Of a stretch of 64,000 nucleotides of DNA, positions 11,139 to 19,960 are shown in pieces. How positions within the stretch are numbered: the stretch's first letter is position 1; each line of letters begins with the position of its first letter. The notes below the pieces were generated by a model. That model did not search any database and was not told where the DNA came from. It saw only the letters and a list, made by a program, of their open reading frames with translations. This stretch comes from Streptacidiphilus melanogenes (GTDB lineage Bacteria; Actinomycetota; Actinomycetes; Streptomycetales; Streptomycetaceae). A program made the position numbers and the translations under genes. Where the stretch lies: assembly GCF_000787835.1 (NCBI RefSeq), contig NZ_BBPP01000002.1, positions 187,437 to 251,436 on the forward strand. The letters run 5' to 3'.

Positions 11139-12608
11139 TCAAGGAGTGGTCGAAGACGCCCCTTCGGCCCCGTCGGCCGCAGCCTTCGCAGCAGCCGCGG
11201 CCTGCGCCGACGCCGTACCCGGACGCTTGCGCTCGACCCAGCCCTCGATGTTGCGCTGCTGCGGACGGGTCACGCCCAGAGCGCCCGCCGGCACGTCCTG
11301 GTAGATCACGGAACCGGCTGCCGTGTAGGCGCCGTCCCCGACCGTCACCGGGGCGACGAACATGTTGTCAGAGCCGGTCCGGCAGTGCGCGCCGATGGTG
11401 GTGCGGTGCTTGTTGACGCCGTCGTAGTTGACGAAGACCGAGGCGGCCCCGATGTTGGTCCCCTCGCCGATCGTCGCGTCCCCGACGTAGCTCAGGTGCG
11501 GCACCTTGGCGCCGTCACCGACCACGGCGTTCTTCATCTCGACATAGGTGCCCGCCTTGGCCTTGGCGCCGAGCACCGTGCCGGGTCGCAGGTAGGCGTA
11601 CGGGCCCACGTTCGCGCCCGCGCCGATCACCGCGCGCTCGGCTGTGGCATTGATCACAACGGCGCCTGCGCCGATCTCGGTGTCCCGCAGCGTGCAGTTC
11701 GGACCGACCTCCGCGCCCTCGCCGACGCTGGTCACGCCGTGCAGCTGGGTGTTCGGGTGGATCACCGCGTCCCGCTCGTAGGAGACCTGGACGTCCAGCC
11801 AGGTGGTGGCCGGGTCGACGACCGTGACGCCGGTCCGCATGGCGGCGTCGAGCAGGCGGTCGTTCATGATCCGGCGGGCCTCGGCGAGCTGCACCCGGTC
11901 GTTGATGCCGAGGATGTCGCGGTAGTCACCGGCCACGACGGCGCCCACGCGGTGCCCCGCCTCGCGCAGGATGCCGAGGACGTCGGTGAGGTACTCCTCA
12001 CCCTGGCTGTTGTCCGTCCGGACCTCCGCCAGGCCCTGGGCCAGCAGCTTGCCGTCGAAGGCGAAGACGCCCGAGTTGATCTCCCGCACGGCACGCTGCT
12101 CGTCGGTGGCGTCCTTGTGCTCGACGATCGCCTGCACGGCGCCGTCCGCCCCGCGGATGATCCGGCCGTAGCCGGTCGCGTCAGGCACCTCGGCGGTCAG
12201 CACGGTGACGGCGTTGCCGTCGTGGCCGTGGGCGGTGACCAGCGCCTGCAGGGTGGCCCCGGTCAGCAACGGGGTGTCGCCGGTGGTGACCACGACGGTT
12301 CCGTCCAGCGCGATGCCCTCGGCGCCCAGCGCCTCCAGCGCGACGCGGACGGCGTTGCCGGTCCCGTTCTGCTGCTCCTGGACGACCGTGCGGACACCCG
12401 GATCCACCTCGGCCAGGTGGGCCGTGACCTTGTCCCGCATGTGGCCGACGACCACGACCAGCTGCTCCGGCGTCAGTTCCCGCCCGGCAGCCACGGCGTG
12501 CCCGACGAGCGTCCGCCCGCACAGGGGGTGCAGCACCTTCGGCAGCACGGCCGACTTCATTCGGGTGCCCTCGCCGGCGGCGAGAACGATCACAGCGGTG
12601 GGAGTCAT
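11139..12608 (-). CDS. glmU: Bifunctional GlcNAc-1-P uridylyltransferase / GlcN-1-P acetyltransferase
   Basis: 489 residues. Produces UDP-GlcNAc for peptidoglycan. The N-terminal nucleotidyltransferase domain has VIVLAAGEGTRMKS and the LPKVLHPLCG Lys region. The C-terminal half is a left-handed beta-helix of hexapeptide repeats (GVTSVGEGAEVGPNC onward), with the acetyltransferase region LSYVGDATIGEGTNIGA. A low-complexity Ala-rich tail follows WVERKRPG. The start is ATG 12608 (MTPTAVIV); a much longer open frame runs upstream through tRNA-Gln and cannot be genuine. It is probably transcribed with tRNA-Gln upstream. Confidence 0.97.
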   Translation of the reverse strand: MTPTAVIVLAAGEGTRMKSAVLPKVLHPLCGRTLVGHAVAAGRELTPEQLVVVVGHMRDKVTAHLAEVDPGVRTVVQEQQNGTGNAVRVALEALGAEGIALDGTVVVTTGDTPLLTGATLQALVTAHGHDGNAVTVLTAEVPDATGYGRIIRGADGAVQAIVEHKDATDEQRAVREINSGVFAFDGKLLAQGLAEVRTDNSQGEEYLTDVLGILREAGHRVGAVVAGDYRDILGINDRVQLAEARRIMNDRLLDAAMRTGVTVVDPATTWLDVQVSYERDAVIHPNTQLHGVTSVGEGAEVGPNCTLRDTEIGAGAVVINATAERAVIGAGANVGPYAYLRPGTVLGAKAKAGTYVEMKNAVVGDGAKVPHLSYVGDATIGEGTNIGAASVFVNYDGVNKHRTTIGAHCRTGSDNMFVAPVTVGDGAYTAAGSVIYQDVPAGALGVTRPQQRNIEGWVERKRPGTASAQAAAAAKAAADGAEGASSTTP

Positions 12609-12750
12609 GGGACGCAGGCTCCTCTGCAGGGGACTGGGAGGGTCCGCCGGGCGCGTCGCGCTCCCCGCACAGGGAGCCGCACGGACGTGCCCGAACACAG
12701 TGAGGATAGCTGTCACCGCGGGGGCCGATCGGAATCGATCGGGAGCTGTG

Positions 12751-12822
12751 CTCCGCCGCAAGGACTCGAACCTTGAAAACTGGATCCAAAGACCAGTGTG
12801 TTGCCAATTACACCACGGCGGA
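12751..12822 (-). tRNA. tRNA-Gln (anticodon TTG)
   Basis: 72 nt cloverleaf on the minus strand. The acceptor stem TCCGCCG pairs with CGGCGGA and the discriminator is G. The T-loop is TTCGAGT. The anticodon loop CTTTGGA gives TTG, reading CAA. The last pair of the anticodon stem is a T-T mismatch. CCA is not encoded. It lies 142 bases upstream of glmU. Confidence 0.95.
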
Positions 12823-13014
12823 TCGTCCCTCCGGCCTCGCGGCCGAACGGCGGCTCCTACTATGCCGTACCGCCCACCCTTCACGCGACGGTGCGACTCG
12901 GCGGAGACGACGCACTTGGAATGGCGCCCGAATGTCCGCCACGGCGAAAATTCCGACAATTCACTCGCTCGACACGTCCGGCGAGGGTGGGCTTCCACCC
13001 GCACGGGCACAGAA

Positions 13015-13045
13015 CCTACGATGCCGTAAGTTACGGTTCCGTAGG
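13015..13045 (+). promoter_or_regulatory. Palindromic operator of the desaturase gene
   Basis: CCTACGATGCCGTAA and TTACGGTTCCGTAGG flank a central G (13030), matching at 13 of 15 positions as an inverted repeat. It covers a TACGAT -10-like hexamer (13017-13022) and ends 19 bases before the desaturase start. The layout fits a TetR-family repressor site, most simply for the TetR gene just downstream. Confidence 0.65.
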
Positions 13046-13064
13046 TGAGGCCGAGGGGCGACCC

Positions 13065-14066
13065 ATGACCAGCATGCCGAGCACAGAGACCGACCTGCGT
13101 CCGGTGGTGGACGCACGCCCGTCGATGGATCCGCTGCCCGACGCCACCCGGGGCGGTGAGCGGGCAAGCCTGCTGCAGCGGTTCGCGATCGGGATCTTCA
13201 TCGTCGTGCCGTTCGTGGCGCTCGTCGCCGCCGTCCCCGTGGCCTGGGGCTGGGGCATCGGCTGGCACGACGTCGCGATCGCGACGGTGATGTACTTCCT
13301 GACCTGCCACGGGGTGACCGTCGGCTACCACCGGTACTTCACGCACAGCTCCTTCAAGGCCACCCGTCCGCTGCGGATCGCCCTGGCGGTGGCCGGCAGT
13401 CTCGCCGTCGAGGGACCCGTCGTGAGATGGGTCGCCGACCACCGCAAGCACCACAGGTTCTCCGACCGCGAGGGCGACCCGCACTCGCCGTGGCGCTACG
13501 GCGAGACCGTGCCGGCGCTGCTGCGCGGCCTGTGGTGGGCCCACATGGGCTGGCTGTTCGACGAGGAGCAGACGCCGCAGCAGCAGTACGCGCCGGACCT
13601 GGTCAAGGACCGGGCCATCCACTGGATCTCGCGTCAGTTCTTCGCGTTCACGATCGCGTCCCTGCTGCTGCCGCCGCTGGTCGGTGGGCTGTGGTCGTGG
13701 TCCTGGCAGGGTGCGGTGACGGCCTTCTTCTGGGGCTCGCTGGTCCGGATCGCGCTGCTGCACCACGTGACCTGGTCGATCAACTCCATCTGCCACGCGG
13801 TCGGGGCGCGCCCGTTCCGTTCGCGTGACCGCAGCGGCAACGTGTGGTGGCTGGCGGTTCTGTCCTGCGGCGAGTCGTGGCACAACCTGCACCACGCCGA
13901 CCCGACCTCGGCCCGTCACGGGGTGCTGCGCGGTCAGATCGACTCCTCGGCCCGCATGATCCGCTGGTTCGAGCTGCTCGGCTGGGCCCGCGACGTGCGG
14001 TGGCCGAGCGCGGACCGGCTCCGGATGAAGCGGGCCGGCGAACCGAAGGGCGCAGCCACGCTGTAG
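13065..14066 (+). CDS. Acyl-CoA/fatty acid desaturase (delta-9 type)
   Basis: 333 residues; membrane-bound di-iron desaturase that introduces a cis double bond into fatty acyl chains. The three histidine boxes are visible: HRYFTH, HRKHHRF and HNLHH (inside ESWHNLHHADPTSARHG). Hydrophobic segments flank the boxes. The start is ATG 13065 with GAGGGG upstream. A palindromic operator sits just before it and a TetR gene follows on the same strand, suggesting control by membrane-lipid or acyl-CoA signals. Confidence 0.95.
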   Translation: MTSMPSTETDLRPVVDARPSMDPLPDATRGGERASLLQRFAIGIFIVVPFVALVAAVPVAWGWGIGWHDVAIATVMYFLTCHGVTVGYHRYFTHSSFKATRPLRIALAVAGSLAVEGPVVRWVADHRKHHRFSDREGDPHSPWRYGETVPALLRGLWWAHMGWLFDEEQTPQQQYAPDLVKDRAIHWISRQFFAFTIASLLLPPLVGGLWSWSWQGAVTAFFWGSLVRIALLHHVTWSINSICHAVGARPFRSRDRSGNVWWLAVLSCGESWHNLHHADPTSARHGVLRGQIDSSARMIRWFELLGWARDVRWPSADRLRMKRAGEPKGAATL

Positions 14067-14076
14067 CGCCCGGACC

Positions 14077-14101
14077 GCTGCGGCGCCTCGAAGGCCGCAG
14101 C
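14077..14101 (+). terminator. Weak hairpin after desaturase gene
   Basis: GCTGCGGC (14077-14084) pairs with GCCGCAGC (14094-14101) across a 9-base loop, 10 bases after the stop. No T-run. Confidence 0.4.
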
Positions 14102-14207
14102 ACCCCGAAAGCATGCGAGACAAGAGCAAGGGCCCGAGAAACCGGGTGCGTCGGGCCACGAGCGCCCGGGGGCGAGGGCCGGAGGAGCGGCGCGGCATGA
14201 TGGTCCT

Positions 14208-14900
14208 GTGAACGAGAGCAGTGGCGACAGGGACGCGGGCGGCGACGCCCCCTCGTCCAAGCGGGGGGCGTCGACACGTCGGGGCACTCGCGTGCGGATG
14301 AGCGGCAAGGAGCGCCGCGAGCAACTGCTGGACATCGGGCGGAGCCTTTTCGCGGAGCGCGGCTACGACGCGACCTCGGTCGAGGAGATCGCGGCGAAGG
14401 CGGGTGTCTCCAAGCCGGTGGTGTACGAGCACTTCGGTGGCAAGGAGGGGCTGTACGCGGTCGTCGTGGACCGTGAGATGCAGCTGCTGCTGGACATGGT
14501 CACCGGTTCCCTGACCGGTGGTCACCCTCGTGAGCTGTGTGAGGAGGCCGCGTTCGCACTGCTCGACTACATCGAGACGTCGACCGACGGCTTCCGCATC
14601 CTGACCCGGGACTCGCCCGTCACCCAGTCGACCGGCACCTTCGCATCACTGATCGGGGACATCGCGAACCAGGTCGAGGACATCCTGGGCCTGGAGTTCA
14701 AGTCGCGGGGCTACGACCCGAAGCTGGCGCCGATGTACGCGCAGATGCTGGTGGGGATGGTGGCGCTGACGGGTCAGTGGTGGCTGGACGTCCGCAAGCC
14801 GAAGAAGGCCGAGGTCGTGGCCCATCTGGTGAACCTGGCCTGGCACGGCCTGGAGGGCATGGAGCGGCGACCGCATCTGGTCGGCCGCCGCAAGGCCTAG
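14208..14900 (+). CDS. TetR-family regulator, probably of the desaturase
   Basis: 230 residues. After a 30-residue polar, basic leader, the TetR HTH spans about 35-85: RREQLLDIGRSLFAERGYD, then TSVEEIAAKAGVSKPVVYEHF. The C-terminal region is a typical ligand-binding helical domain with a conserved PMYAQMLVGMVALTGQWW segment. It lies 141 bases after the desaturase on the same strand. With the palindrome upstream of that gene, a lipid-responsive repressor role is the simplest inference. Confidence 0.88.
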   Translation: MNESSGDRDAGGDAPSSKRGASTRRGTRVRMSGKERREQLLDIGRSLFAERGYDATSVEEIAAKAGVSKPVVYEHFGGKEGLYAVVVDREMQLLLDMVTGSLTGGHPRELCEEAAFALLDYIETSTDGFRILTRDSPVTQSTGTFASLIGDIANQVEDILGLEFKSRGYDPKLAPMYAQMLVGMVALTGQWWLDVRKPKKAEVVAHLVNLAWHGLEGMERRPHLVGRRKA

Positions 14901-14936
14901 TTCCGGGAGCAGCGCCGGAGTAGCGCAGGCCGTCCG

Positions 14937-15302
14937 TCAGCGCGGCTCGAGGAACTCGATCCGGTTGCCGACCGGGTCGAAGGAGTAGAAGCGGTCGTGC
15001 CCCGGCAGGTTGTCGTCCCAGACCACCTCGGCCCCCTTGGCCGCCAGGGTCTCGGCATAGGCGTGGATGCCGCGGATCCGCAGCGCCGGGTGAGCCTTCT
15101 TCGCGGGCGTGAACGGGGCCTCGATGCCGACGTGCACCTGGACCGCGCCGTCGGCCGAGGCGAACCAGCAGCCGCCCCGCACGGCCAGCACCGGAGGCTT
15201 CGGGATCTCGGTGAGACCGAGCACGTCGACGTAGTAGGCCCGCAGGACGTCCTCACTGCCGGCCGGAGCCGCGAGCTGGACGTGGTCGAGGGCGACGATC
15301 AT
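14937..15302 (-). CDS. VOC/glyoxalase-fold protein
   Basis: 121 residues. Single glyoxalase/bleomycin-resistance (VOC) domain: N-terminal MIVALDHVQLAAP with the metal-position His, AYYVDVLGLTEIPKP, and the C-terminal RFYSFDPVGNRIEFLEP with the metal-position Glu. The substrate cannot be deduced. It starts 12 bases after the tam stop and is probably the second gene of that operon. Confidence 0.88.
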   Translation of the reverse strand: MIVALDHVQLAAPAGSEDVLRAYYVDVLGLTEIPKPPVLAVRGGCWFASADGAVQVHVGIEAPFTPAKKAHPALRIRGIHAYAETLAAKGAEVVWDDNLPGHDRFYSFDPVGNRIEFLEPR

Positions 15303-15314
15303 GGGTGGTCTCCT

Positions 15315-16088
15315 TCAGTGCTTGGTCGCGACCGCGAAGATGCGGCGGAAGGGCAGGACCGTCCCGTACGGGCGGCGCGGGTAGGCGTGGTCGAGCAGTG
15401 CGGCGTACTCGGCGAGGAACGCGGCACGCTCCTCGGGGTCGGTCAGGGCGCCGAGGACGGGACGCAGGCCGGTGCCGAGCATCCAGTCGAGTACCGGCCG
15501 CTCGCCTTGGAGGACCTGGTGGTAGGTCGTCTCCCAGACGTCGGGCGTGCAGCCGAGCCCGGCCAGCGCGTCGAGGTACTCCCCCGGCTCCGGCGCGGCG
15601 GCGCGGTGCGGTCCGCCGAGGCGTTCGGCCCACCGCGGCGAGTTGCGCAGGTCGTGGAGGAGCGCGTGGCTGGGCGCGTCGAAGTTGCCGGGCACCTGGA
15701 AGGCGAGCACGCCTCCGCTCGGCAGCGCGTCGATCCAGGCCGGGAAGAGCGCGGTGTGGCCGGGGACCCACTGGAGTGCGGCATTGGAGACGATCAGGTC
15801 GGGGGCGTCCGCGGTCGGGTCGTAGTCCGAGATGTCGCCCAGCCGGAAGTCGATCGAGCGGAAGTCGCGCCGCGCCCGGTCGATCATTTCGGCCGAGTTG
15901 TCCACACCGACGATGTCGGCGTCGGGCCAGCGGGCGGGCAGTGTGGCCGTGGTGTTGCCGGGGCCACAGCCGAGGTCGACGACGCGCGTCGGCGTCCCCG
16001 GGATCCGGTCGACGAGCTCGTAGAAGGGCCGACTTCGCAGGTCGGCGTGGCGCAGGTACTGCTGCGGGTCCCACTGCACGGCTGCCAT
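15315..16088 (-). CDS. tam: Trans-aconitate 2-methyltransferase
   Basis: 257 residues. SAM-dependent methyltransferase that detoxifies trans-aconitate in the family. MAAVQWDPQQYLRH opens as in Tam proteins. SAM motif I is VVDLGCGPGNTTATL, with the acidic VGVDNS strand after it, then DLIVSNAALQWVPGH and the GGVLAFQVPGNFDAPSH segment typical of Tam. It diverges from the MarR gene, with a shared cluster of inverted repeats in the gap suggesting repression by MarR. Confidence 0.9.
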   Translation of the reverse strand: MAAVQWDPQQYLRHADLRSRPFYELVDRIPGTPTRVVDLGCGPGNTTATLPARWPDADIVGVDNSAEMIDRARRDFRSIDFRLGDISDYDPTADAPDLIVSNAALQWVPGHTALFPAWIDALPSGGVLAFQVPGNFDAPSHALLHDLRNSPRWAERLGGPHRAAAPEPGEYLDALAGLGCTPDVWETTYHQVLQGERPVLDWMLGTGLRPVLGALTDPEERAAFLAEYAALLDHAYPRRPYGTVLPFRRIFAVATKH

Positions 16089-16103
16089 CGCGGCCTCCCA
16101 GTA

Positions 16104-16173
16104 TCTTGATGTCGAGACATTTCCAGCATGGCGTCAGTAAATTCTTGATGTCAAGAGACTTCATGTCGATAGA
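16104..16173. promoter_or_regulatory. Operator cluster between tam and the MarR gene
   Basis: Three related sites: TCTTGATGTCGAGA (16104-16117), TCTTGATGTCAAGA (16143-16156, perfect TCTTGA arms) and the looser CTTCATGTCGATAGA (16159-16173). The central site contains the tam -35 (TTGACA on the minus strand, 16149-16154; 18-base spacer to CATGCT at 16125-16130). The third overlaps the -35 region of the MarR promoter. Consistent with MarR repressing both directions. Confidence 0.7.
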
Positions 16174-16194
16174 TATCCGACTACACTGATCAGC

Positions 16195-16692
16195 ATGGAG
16201 GACGAGGTCGATCGACTGGTCGCAGCATGGCGCCGGGAGCGCCCCGACCTCGACGTGGAACCTCTCGAGGTACTGAGCCGGGTCAGCCGGCTCGCCCGCC
16301 ACCTCGACCGCGCCCGCCGCACGGCCTTCGCCGAGCACGCACTGGAGCCGTGGGAGTTCGACGTGCTCACCGCGCTGCGCCGAGCCGGCGCGCCCTACCA
16401 GCTCTCCCCGGGTCAGCTGCTGACGCAGACCCTGGTCACCTCCGGCACCATGACCAACCGCATCGACCGCCTGGCAGGCAAGGGCCTGGTCCAGCGTCTG
16501 CCCGACCCGGACGACCGCCGCGGCGTCCTGGTGCGGCTGACCCAGGGCGGGCAGGAGCGTGCGGACGCCGCACTCGCCGGCCTGCTCGACCACGAACGAG
16601 CGATCCTCGGCGAGCTGTCCCCCTCCCAGCGGGACGACTTGGCCGCGTTGCTGCGTCAACTCGTGGCGCCCTTCGACAACCTGGCGGACTGA
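16195..16692 (+). CDS. MarR-family transcriptional regulator
   Basis: 165 residues. Winged helix spans about 45-120: FDVLTALRRAGAPYQLSPGQL, TLVTSGTMTNRIDRLAGKGL and the wing LPDPDDRRGVLVRLTQGG, classical MarR features. A TACACT -10 hexamer at 16182-16187 ends 7 bases before ATG 16195 and no ribosome site is present, so the transcript is probably leaderless. The neighbouring inverted repeats suggest autoregulation and control of tam. Confidence 0.93.
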   Translation: MEDEVDRLVAAWRRERPDLDVEPLEVLSRVSRLARHLDRARRTAFAEHALEPWEFDVLTALRRAGAPYQLSPGQLLTQTLVTSGTMTNRIDRLAGKGLVQRLPDPDDRRGVLVRLTQGGQERADAALAGLLDHERAILGELSPSQRDDLAALLRQLVAPFDNLAD

Positions 16693-16839
16693 CACCCCGG
16701 CGGCCGGAGCACCGGACGGCGCGTCCGCTTCGCTCGCCGTTCCCCTGCTGCACGACTCTTGTCAGCGGTTACCGGCCGGTTGTCTACTCCCTTCCCATGA
16801 GTCCGCGACCGAGCGGGCTCCCGAAGGGGGGACCACCCG

Positions 16840-17754
16840 ATGACCGCACTGCCGCGGCTCGCGCGCGTTCTGGCCGCAGCCGCCTGCTCCACCCTGCTCG
16901 CCGCCGGCCTGGCCGGCCCGGCCTTCGCCGACGGCTCGACGCCGTCGGCATCCTCGGGGTCGAGCGCCGCGTCACACCACCGAAGCCCCGAGTACTACGT
17001 CTCGCTCGGCGACTCGCTCGCCGCCGGCTACCAGCCGAACGTCGGGCACGACACGAACGTCTCCTACACCGACCAGCTCTACGCCCAGCTCAAGAAGCAC
17101 GACCCGGACCTGGTCCACATCAAGCTCGGCTGCTCCGGCGAGACCACCGAGACGATGATCGACGGCGGCATCTGCCACTACCCCGGCGCGACCTCGCAGC
17201 TCGACGCGGCCGTGAAGTTCCTGCGCGCGCACCGCGGCCACGTCAGCTACGTGACGCTGGACATCGGCGCCAACGACGTGGACGGCTGCCTGACGGGCGG
17301 CACCGTCGACGTCGCCTGCGCCGCCAAGGGCATCGCCACGGTGGCGGCGCAGGTCCCGCAGATCACCACGGCGCTGCACCGGGCGGGCGGCAGCCACCCG
17401 CGCTACGCCGCGATGAACTACTACGACCCCTTCCTCGCAGTCTGGCTGACCGGCCCGGCCGGGCAGCAGGCGGCGCAGGAGTCGGCCCAGCTGAGCGTCG
17501 GGCTGAACGGCGCCATCCAGCTCGGCCTGAAGGCGGGCGGCTTCCGGCTGGCCGACGTGTCGACGGCGTTCTCGACGCTGGACTTCACCGACCAGGCCAC
17601 CCTGCCGGGCATCGGACAGGTGCCCCTGAACGTGGCCCGGATCTGCACCTGGACGTGGATGTGCACGCCGTACCAGGACATCCACGCCACTCCGACCGGC
17701 CACGCGGTGATCGCCGGGGTGTTCCTGGACCTCTTCCGGCACCACCGCCGCTGA
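16840..17754 (+). CDS. Secreted SGNH/GDSL hydrolase
   Basis: 304 residues. A signal peptide (about residues 1-31, ending AGPAFADG) points to export. SGNH blocks: YVSLGDSLAAGYQ (nucleophile Ser), GCSGETT, DIGANDVDGC (Asn block), and a C-terminal DIHATPTGH carrying the Asp/His pair. Several Cys suggest disulphides, as in Streptomyces lipases/esterases of this family. Substrate unknown. It lies downstream of MarR but 147 bases away, so probably has its own promoter. Confidence 0.92.
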   Translation: MTALPRLARVLAAAACSTLLAAGLAGPAFADGSTPSASSGSSAASHHRSPEYYVSLGDSLAAGYQPNVGHDTNVSYTDQLYAQLKKHDPDLVHIKLGCSGETTETMIDGGICHYPGATSQLDAAVKFLRAHRGHVSYVTLDIGANDVDGCLTGGTVDVACAAKGIATVAAQVPQITTALHRAGGSHPRYAAMNYYDPFLAVWLTGPAGQQAAQESAQLSVGLNGAIQLGLKAGGFRLADVSTAFSTLDFTDQATLPGIGQVPLNVARICTWTWMCTPYQDIHATPTGHAVIAGVFLDLFRHHRR

Positions 17755-17820
17755 CTCGCCGCTGAGCCGCTCCTGAGCCGCCGCCGCTGTCCCCCGGCTG
17801 TACCAGCCGAGGTCTGATTC

Positions 17821-17865
17821 ATCCCGTTCTGGTGTGCAATCATGAAGATTGCCCCAGAACGGGAT
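17821..17865 (+). repeat. Compound hairpin over the start of the MprF-like gene
   Basis: Outer 12-bp perfect arms ATCCCGTTCTGG (17821-17832) and CCAGAACGGGAT (17854-17865) enclose an inner 6-bp hairpin GCAATC/GATTGC (17836-17841, 17847-17852). It overlaps the TTG and ATG candidate starts. It could be a terminator for the SGNH gene, an operator or a translational control element. Confidence 0.7.
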
Positions 17866-17875
17866 GGATGCGCAC

Positions 17876-19960
17876 GTGTCGAACGATAGTCCGGCCAGCA
17901 ACCGTGAGAAATGGCAGCACCGAGCCGCGTGGGCGGCCATCTGGTATCTCCGCCTCGCCGCCGCGCTCAACCTGCTCGGGGCGTTCTCTGCGCCTTTCCG
18001 CCGCCAGGTCACCCGATACAACACCGGTGAACTGTTCACCCCTTATCTGCTGACGGCCGGCTTCACCTCCGCCGCGCTCGCCTGGTTCCTGGCGATCATG
18101 ATGCGGCGGCGCAAGCGGGCCGCCTGGATCTTCAACGTGGGACTGTCCGGCGCCTACCTGGTGCTGGTCGCCCTGGCGCTGATCGTCGCGCCCGAGGTGC
18201 GCGAGCACACCTTCAACTGGATCTCCGCTGCGATCAGCACCTTCTTCGTGGCCGCGCTGCTGGTCGGTCGGCGCGAGTTCCACGCGAAGGGCGACCGCTC
18301 CAACCCGCTGCTCGCCATCCTGACGCTGATCCTCGGCGGCGCCGTCGGCATGCTGATCGGCACCGGGCTCGTCACCCTCACCAACACCGCCAGCGGCTCC
18401 ACGCTCTGGGACCGGATGAACTACGCGCTGATGCGCGTCTACACCCTCGCTCCGGCCGGCTCCGAGCACGCGGGCGTGCACATCCCGCACTGGGTGGACA
18501 TCGCGATCAACGTGCTCAGCGTGATCCTCTTCCTGCTCGTCCTCTACGTGCTCTTCCGCGCCCCCAAGGGCAAGGAGTACCTGTGTGACGACGACGAGCG
18601 GCGGCTGCGGGAGCTGCTCGACCGGCACGGTGACCGTGACTCCCTCGGCTACTTCGCGCTGCGCCGCGACAAGAGCGTCGTCTTCTCCTCCAGCGCCAAG
18701 GCCGCCGTGGCCTATCGCGTGGTCGGCGGCGTCTCGCTCGCCTCCGGGGACCCGATCGGCGACGTCGAGGCGTGGCCGGGTGCGATCGACCAGTGGCTGG
18801 AGCAGGCGCAGGTGCACGCCTGGACTCCTGCGGTGATGGGCGCCAGCGAGGAGGGCGGCACTGTGTACGCCCGCCACGGCCTGAACGCGCTGGAACTCGG
18901 CGACGAGGCGATCGTCGAGGTGGACGAGTTCACACTGGACGGTCGCGCGATGCGCGGCATCAGGCAGGCGCACAAGCGCGTCGGACGGGCCGGCTACACC
19001 GTGCGGATCCGCCGCCACGCCGCGATCCCCGAGGCGGAGATGGCCGCGCTGCTGCAACTCGCCGACCACTGGCGGGACGGCCAGACCGAGCGCGGATTCT
19101 CCATGGCCCTCGGCCGCCTCGGCGACCCCGCCGACGGTCAGTGCGTGATGCTGGAGTGCCACGACGGTGAGGGGCGGCTGCGCGCCCTGCTGAGCTTCGT
19201 CCCCTGGGGCCGCGAGGGCCTGTCACTCGACCTGATGCGCCGCGACCGCGAGTCCGACAACGGCCTGATGGAGTTCATGGTCATCGAGCTGATCCGGCAG
19301 GCCGACGTCGTCGGCGTGAAGCGGATCTCGCTGAACTTCGCCATGTTCCGCGCCGTCTTCGAGCGCGGCGGCAGGCTCGGCGCAGGCCCCGTGCTGCGCC
19401 TGTGGCGGGAGGTGCTGATCTTCCTCTCTCGCTGGTGGCAGATCGAGTCCCTCTACCGGGCCAACGCCAAGTACCGGCCGATCTGGGAGCCGCGCTACCT
19501 GCTGTTCGAGCGCAGCAGCGACCTCCCCCGCATCGGCATCGCCTCGGCACGCGCCGAGGGCTTCATCACCGCGCCCAGCCTGCCGGCCCTGTTCAAGCGA
19601 CGGCACGTCCCGGCCGCCGTGGCCGAAGCCGTGAGCTCGAACGGCCCCGCGGCTGCGGTGACGTCGGGCGCCGCGGATGCGGACGGCTCTCCGCCCGGCG
19701 CAGCGAGCGGCGGATCCGGGCCCGGCCCGGGAGGCGCGGCGGGAAACCGACCGGCCACGTCCGACCGTGCAGCTGCCGGGCCGCCTGCCGAACGGACGGG
19801 CCGGACCGAACCGGGAGAACGAACCGAACCGAGCGAACGGACCGGACCACCGGAGACGAACGGTCACGGCGGGCGGGACCACCCTGCGGAGCCCTCGCGG
19901 GCCTCTGCCGCCCCCGCCGAAGGTCCCGGGTCGAGGGCAGCGACTCCTCCTCCGGAATGA
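17876..19960 (+). CDS. MprF-like lysyl-phosphatidylglycerol synthase/flippase
   Basis: About 694 residues from GTG 17876 (VSNDSPASN). In-frame TTG 17849 and ATG 17864 are alternatives buried in the hairpin. The N-terminal part has five or six membrane segments with a long loop. From about residue 235 comes the cytosolic MprF/DUF2156 GNAT-pair domain: LGYFALRRDKSVVFS, GDPIGDVEAW, FTLDGRAMRGIRQAHKR and SLNFAMFRAVFERG. The last 110 residues are disordered, Gly/Pro/Glu-rich. It lacks the lysyl-tRNA synthetase fusion of mycobacterial LysX. It probably modifies phosphatidylglycerol with an amino acid, altering surface charge. Confidence 0.88.
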   Translation: MSNDSPASNREKWQHRAAWAAIWYLRLAAALNLLGAFSAPFRRQVTRYNTGELFTPYLLTAGFTSAALAWFLAIMMRRRKRAAWIFNVGLSGAYLVLVALALIVAPEVREHTFNWISAAISTFFVAALLVGRREFHAKGDRSNPLLAILTLILGGAVGMLIGTGLVTLTNTASGSTLWDRMNYALMRVYTLAPAGSEHAGVHIPHWVDIAINVLSVILFLLVLYVLFRAPKGKEYLCDDDERRLRELLDRHGDRDSLGYFALRRDKSVVFSSSAKAAVAYRVVGGVSLASGDPIGDVEAWPGAIDQWLEQAQVHAWTPAVMGASEEGGTVYARHGLNALELGDEAIVEVDEFTLDGRAMRGIRQAHKRVGRAGYTVRIRRHAAIPEAEMAALLQLADHWRDGQTERGFSMALGRLGDPADGQCVMLECHDGEGRLRALLSFVPWGREGLSLDLMRRDRESDNGLMEFMVIELIRQADVVGVKRISLNFAMFRAVFERGGRLGAGPVLRLWREVLIFLSRWWQIESLYRANAKYRPIWEPRYLLFERSSDLPRIGIASARAEGFITAPSLPALFKRRHVPAAVAEAVSSNGPAAAVTSGAADADGSPPGAASGGSGPGPGGAAGNRPATSDRAAAGPPAERTGRTEPGERTEPSERTGPPETNGHGGRDHPAEPSRASAAPAEGPGSRAATPPPE

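Noticed and set aside
10224-12776. 850-codon plus-strand frame
   Set aside because: Antisense to prs and glmU; repetitive composition, no family features.
12609-14525. 1,128-codon open frame joining glmU to sequence upstream
   Set aside because: It runs through tRNA-Gln and antisense to the desaturase; GlmU homologues start at 12608.
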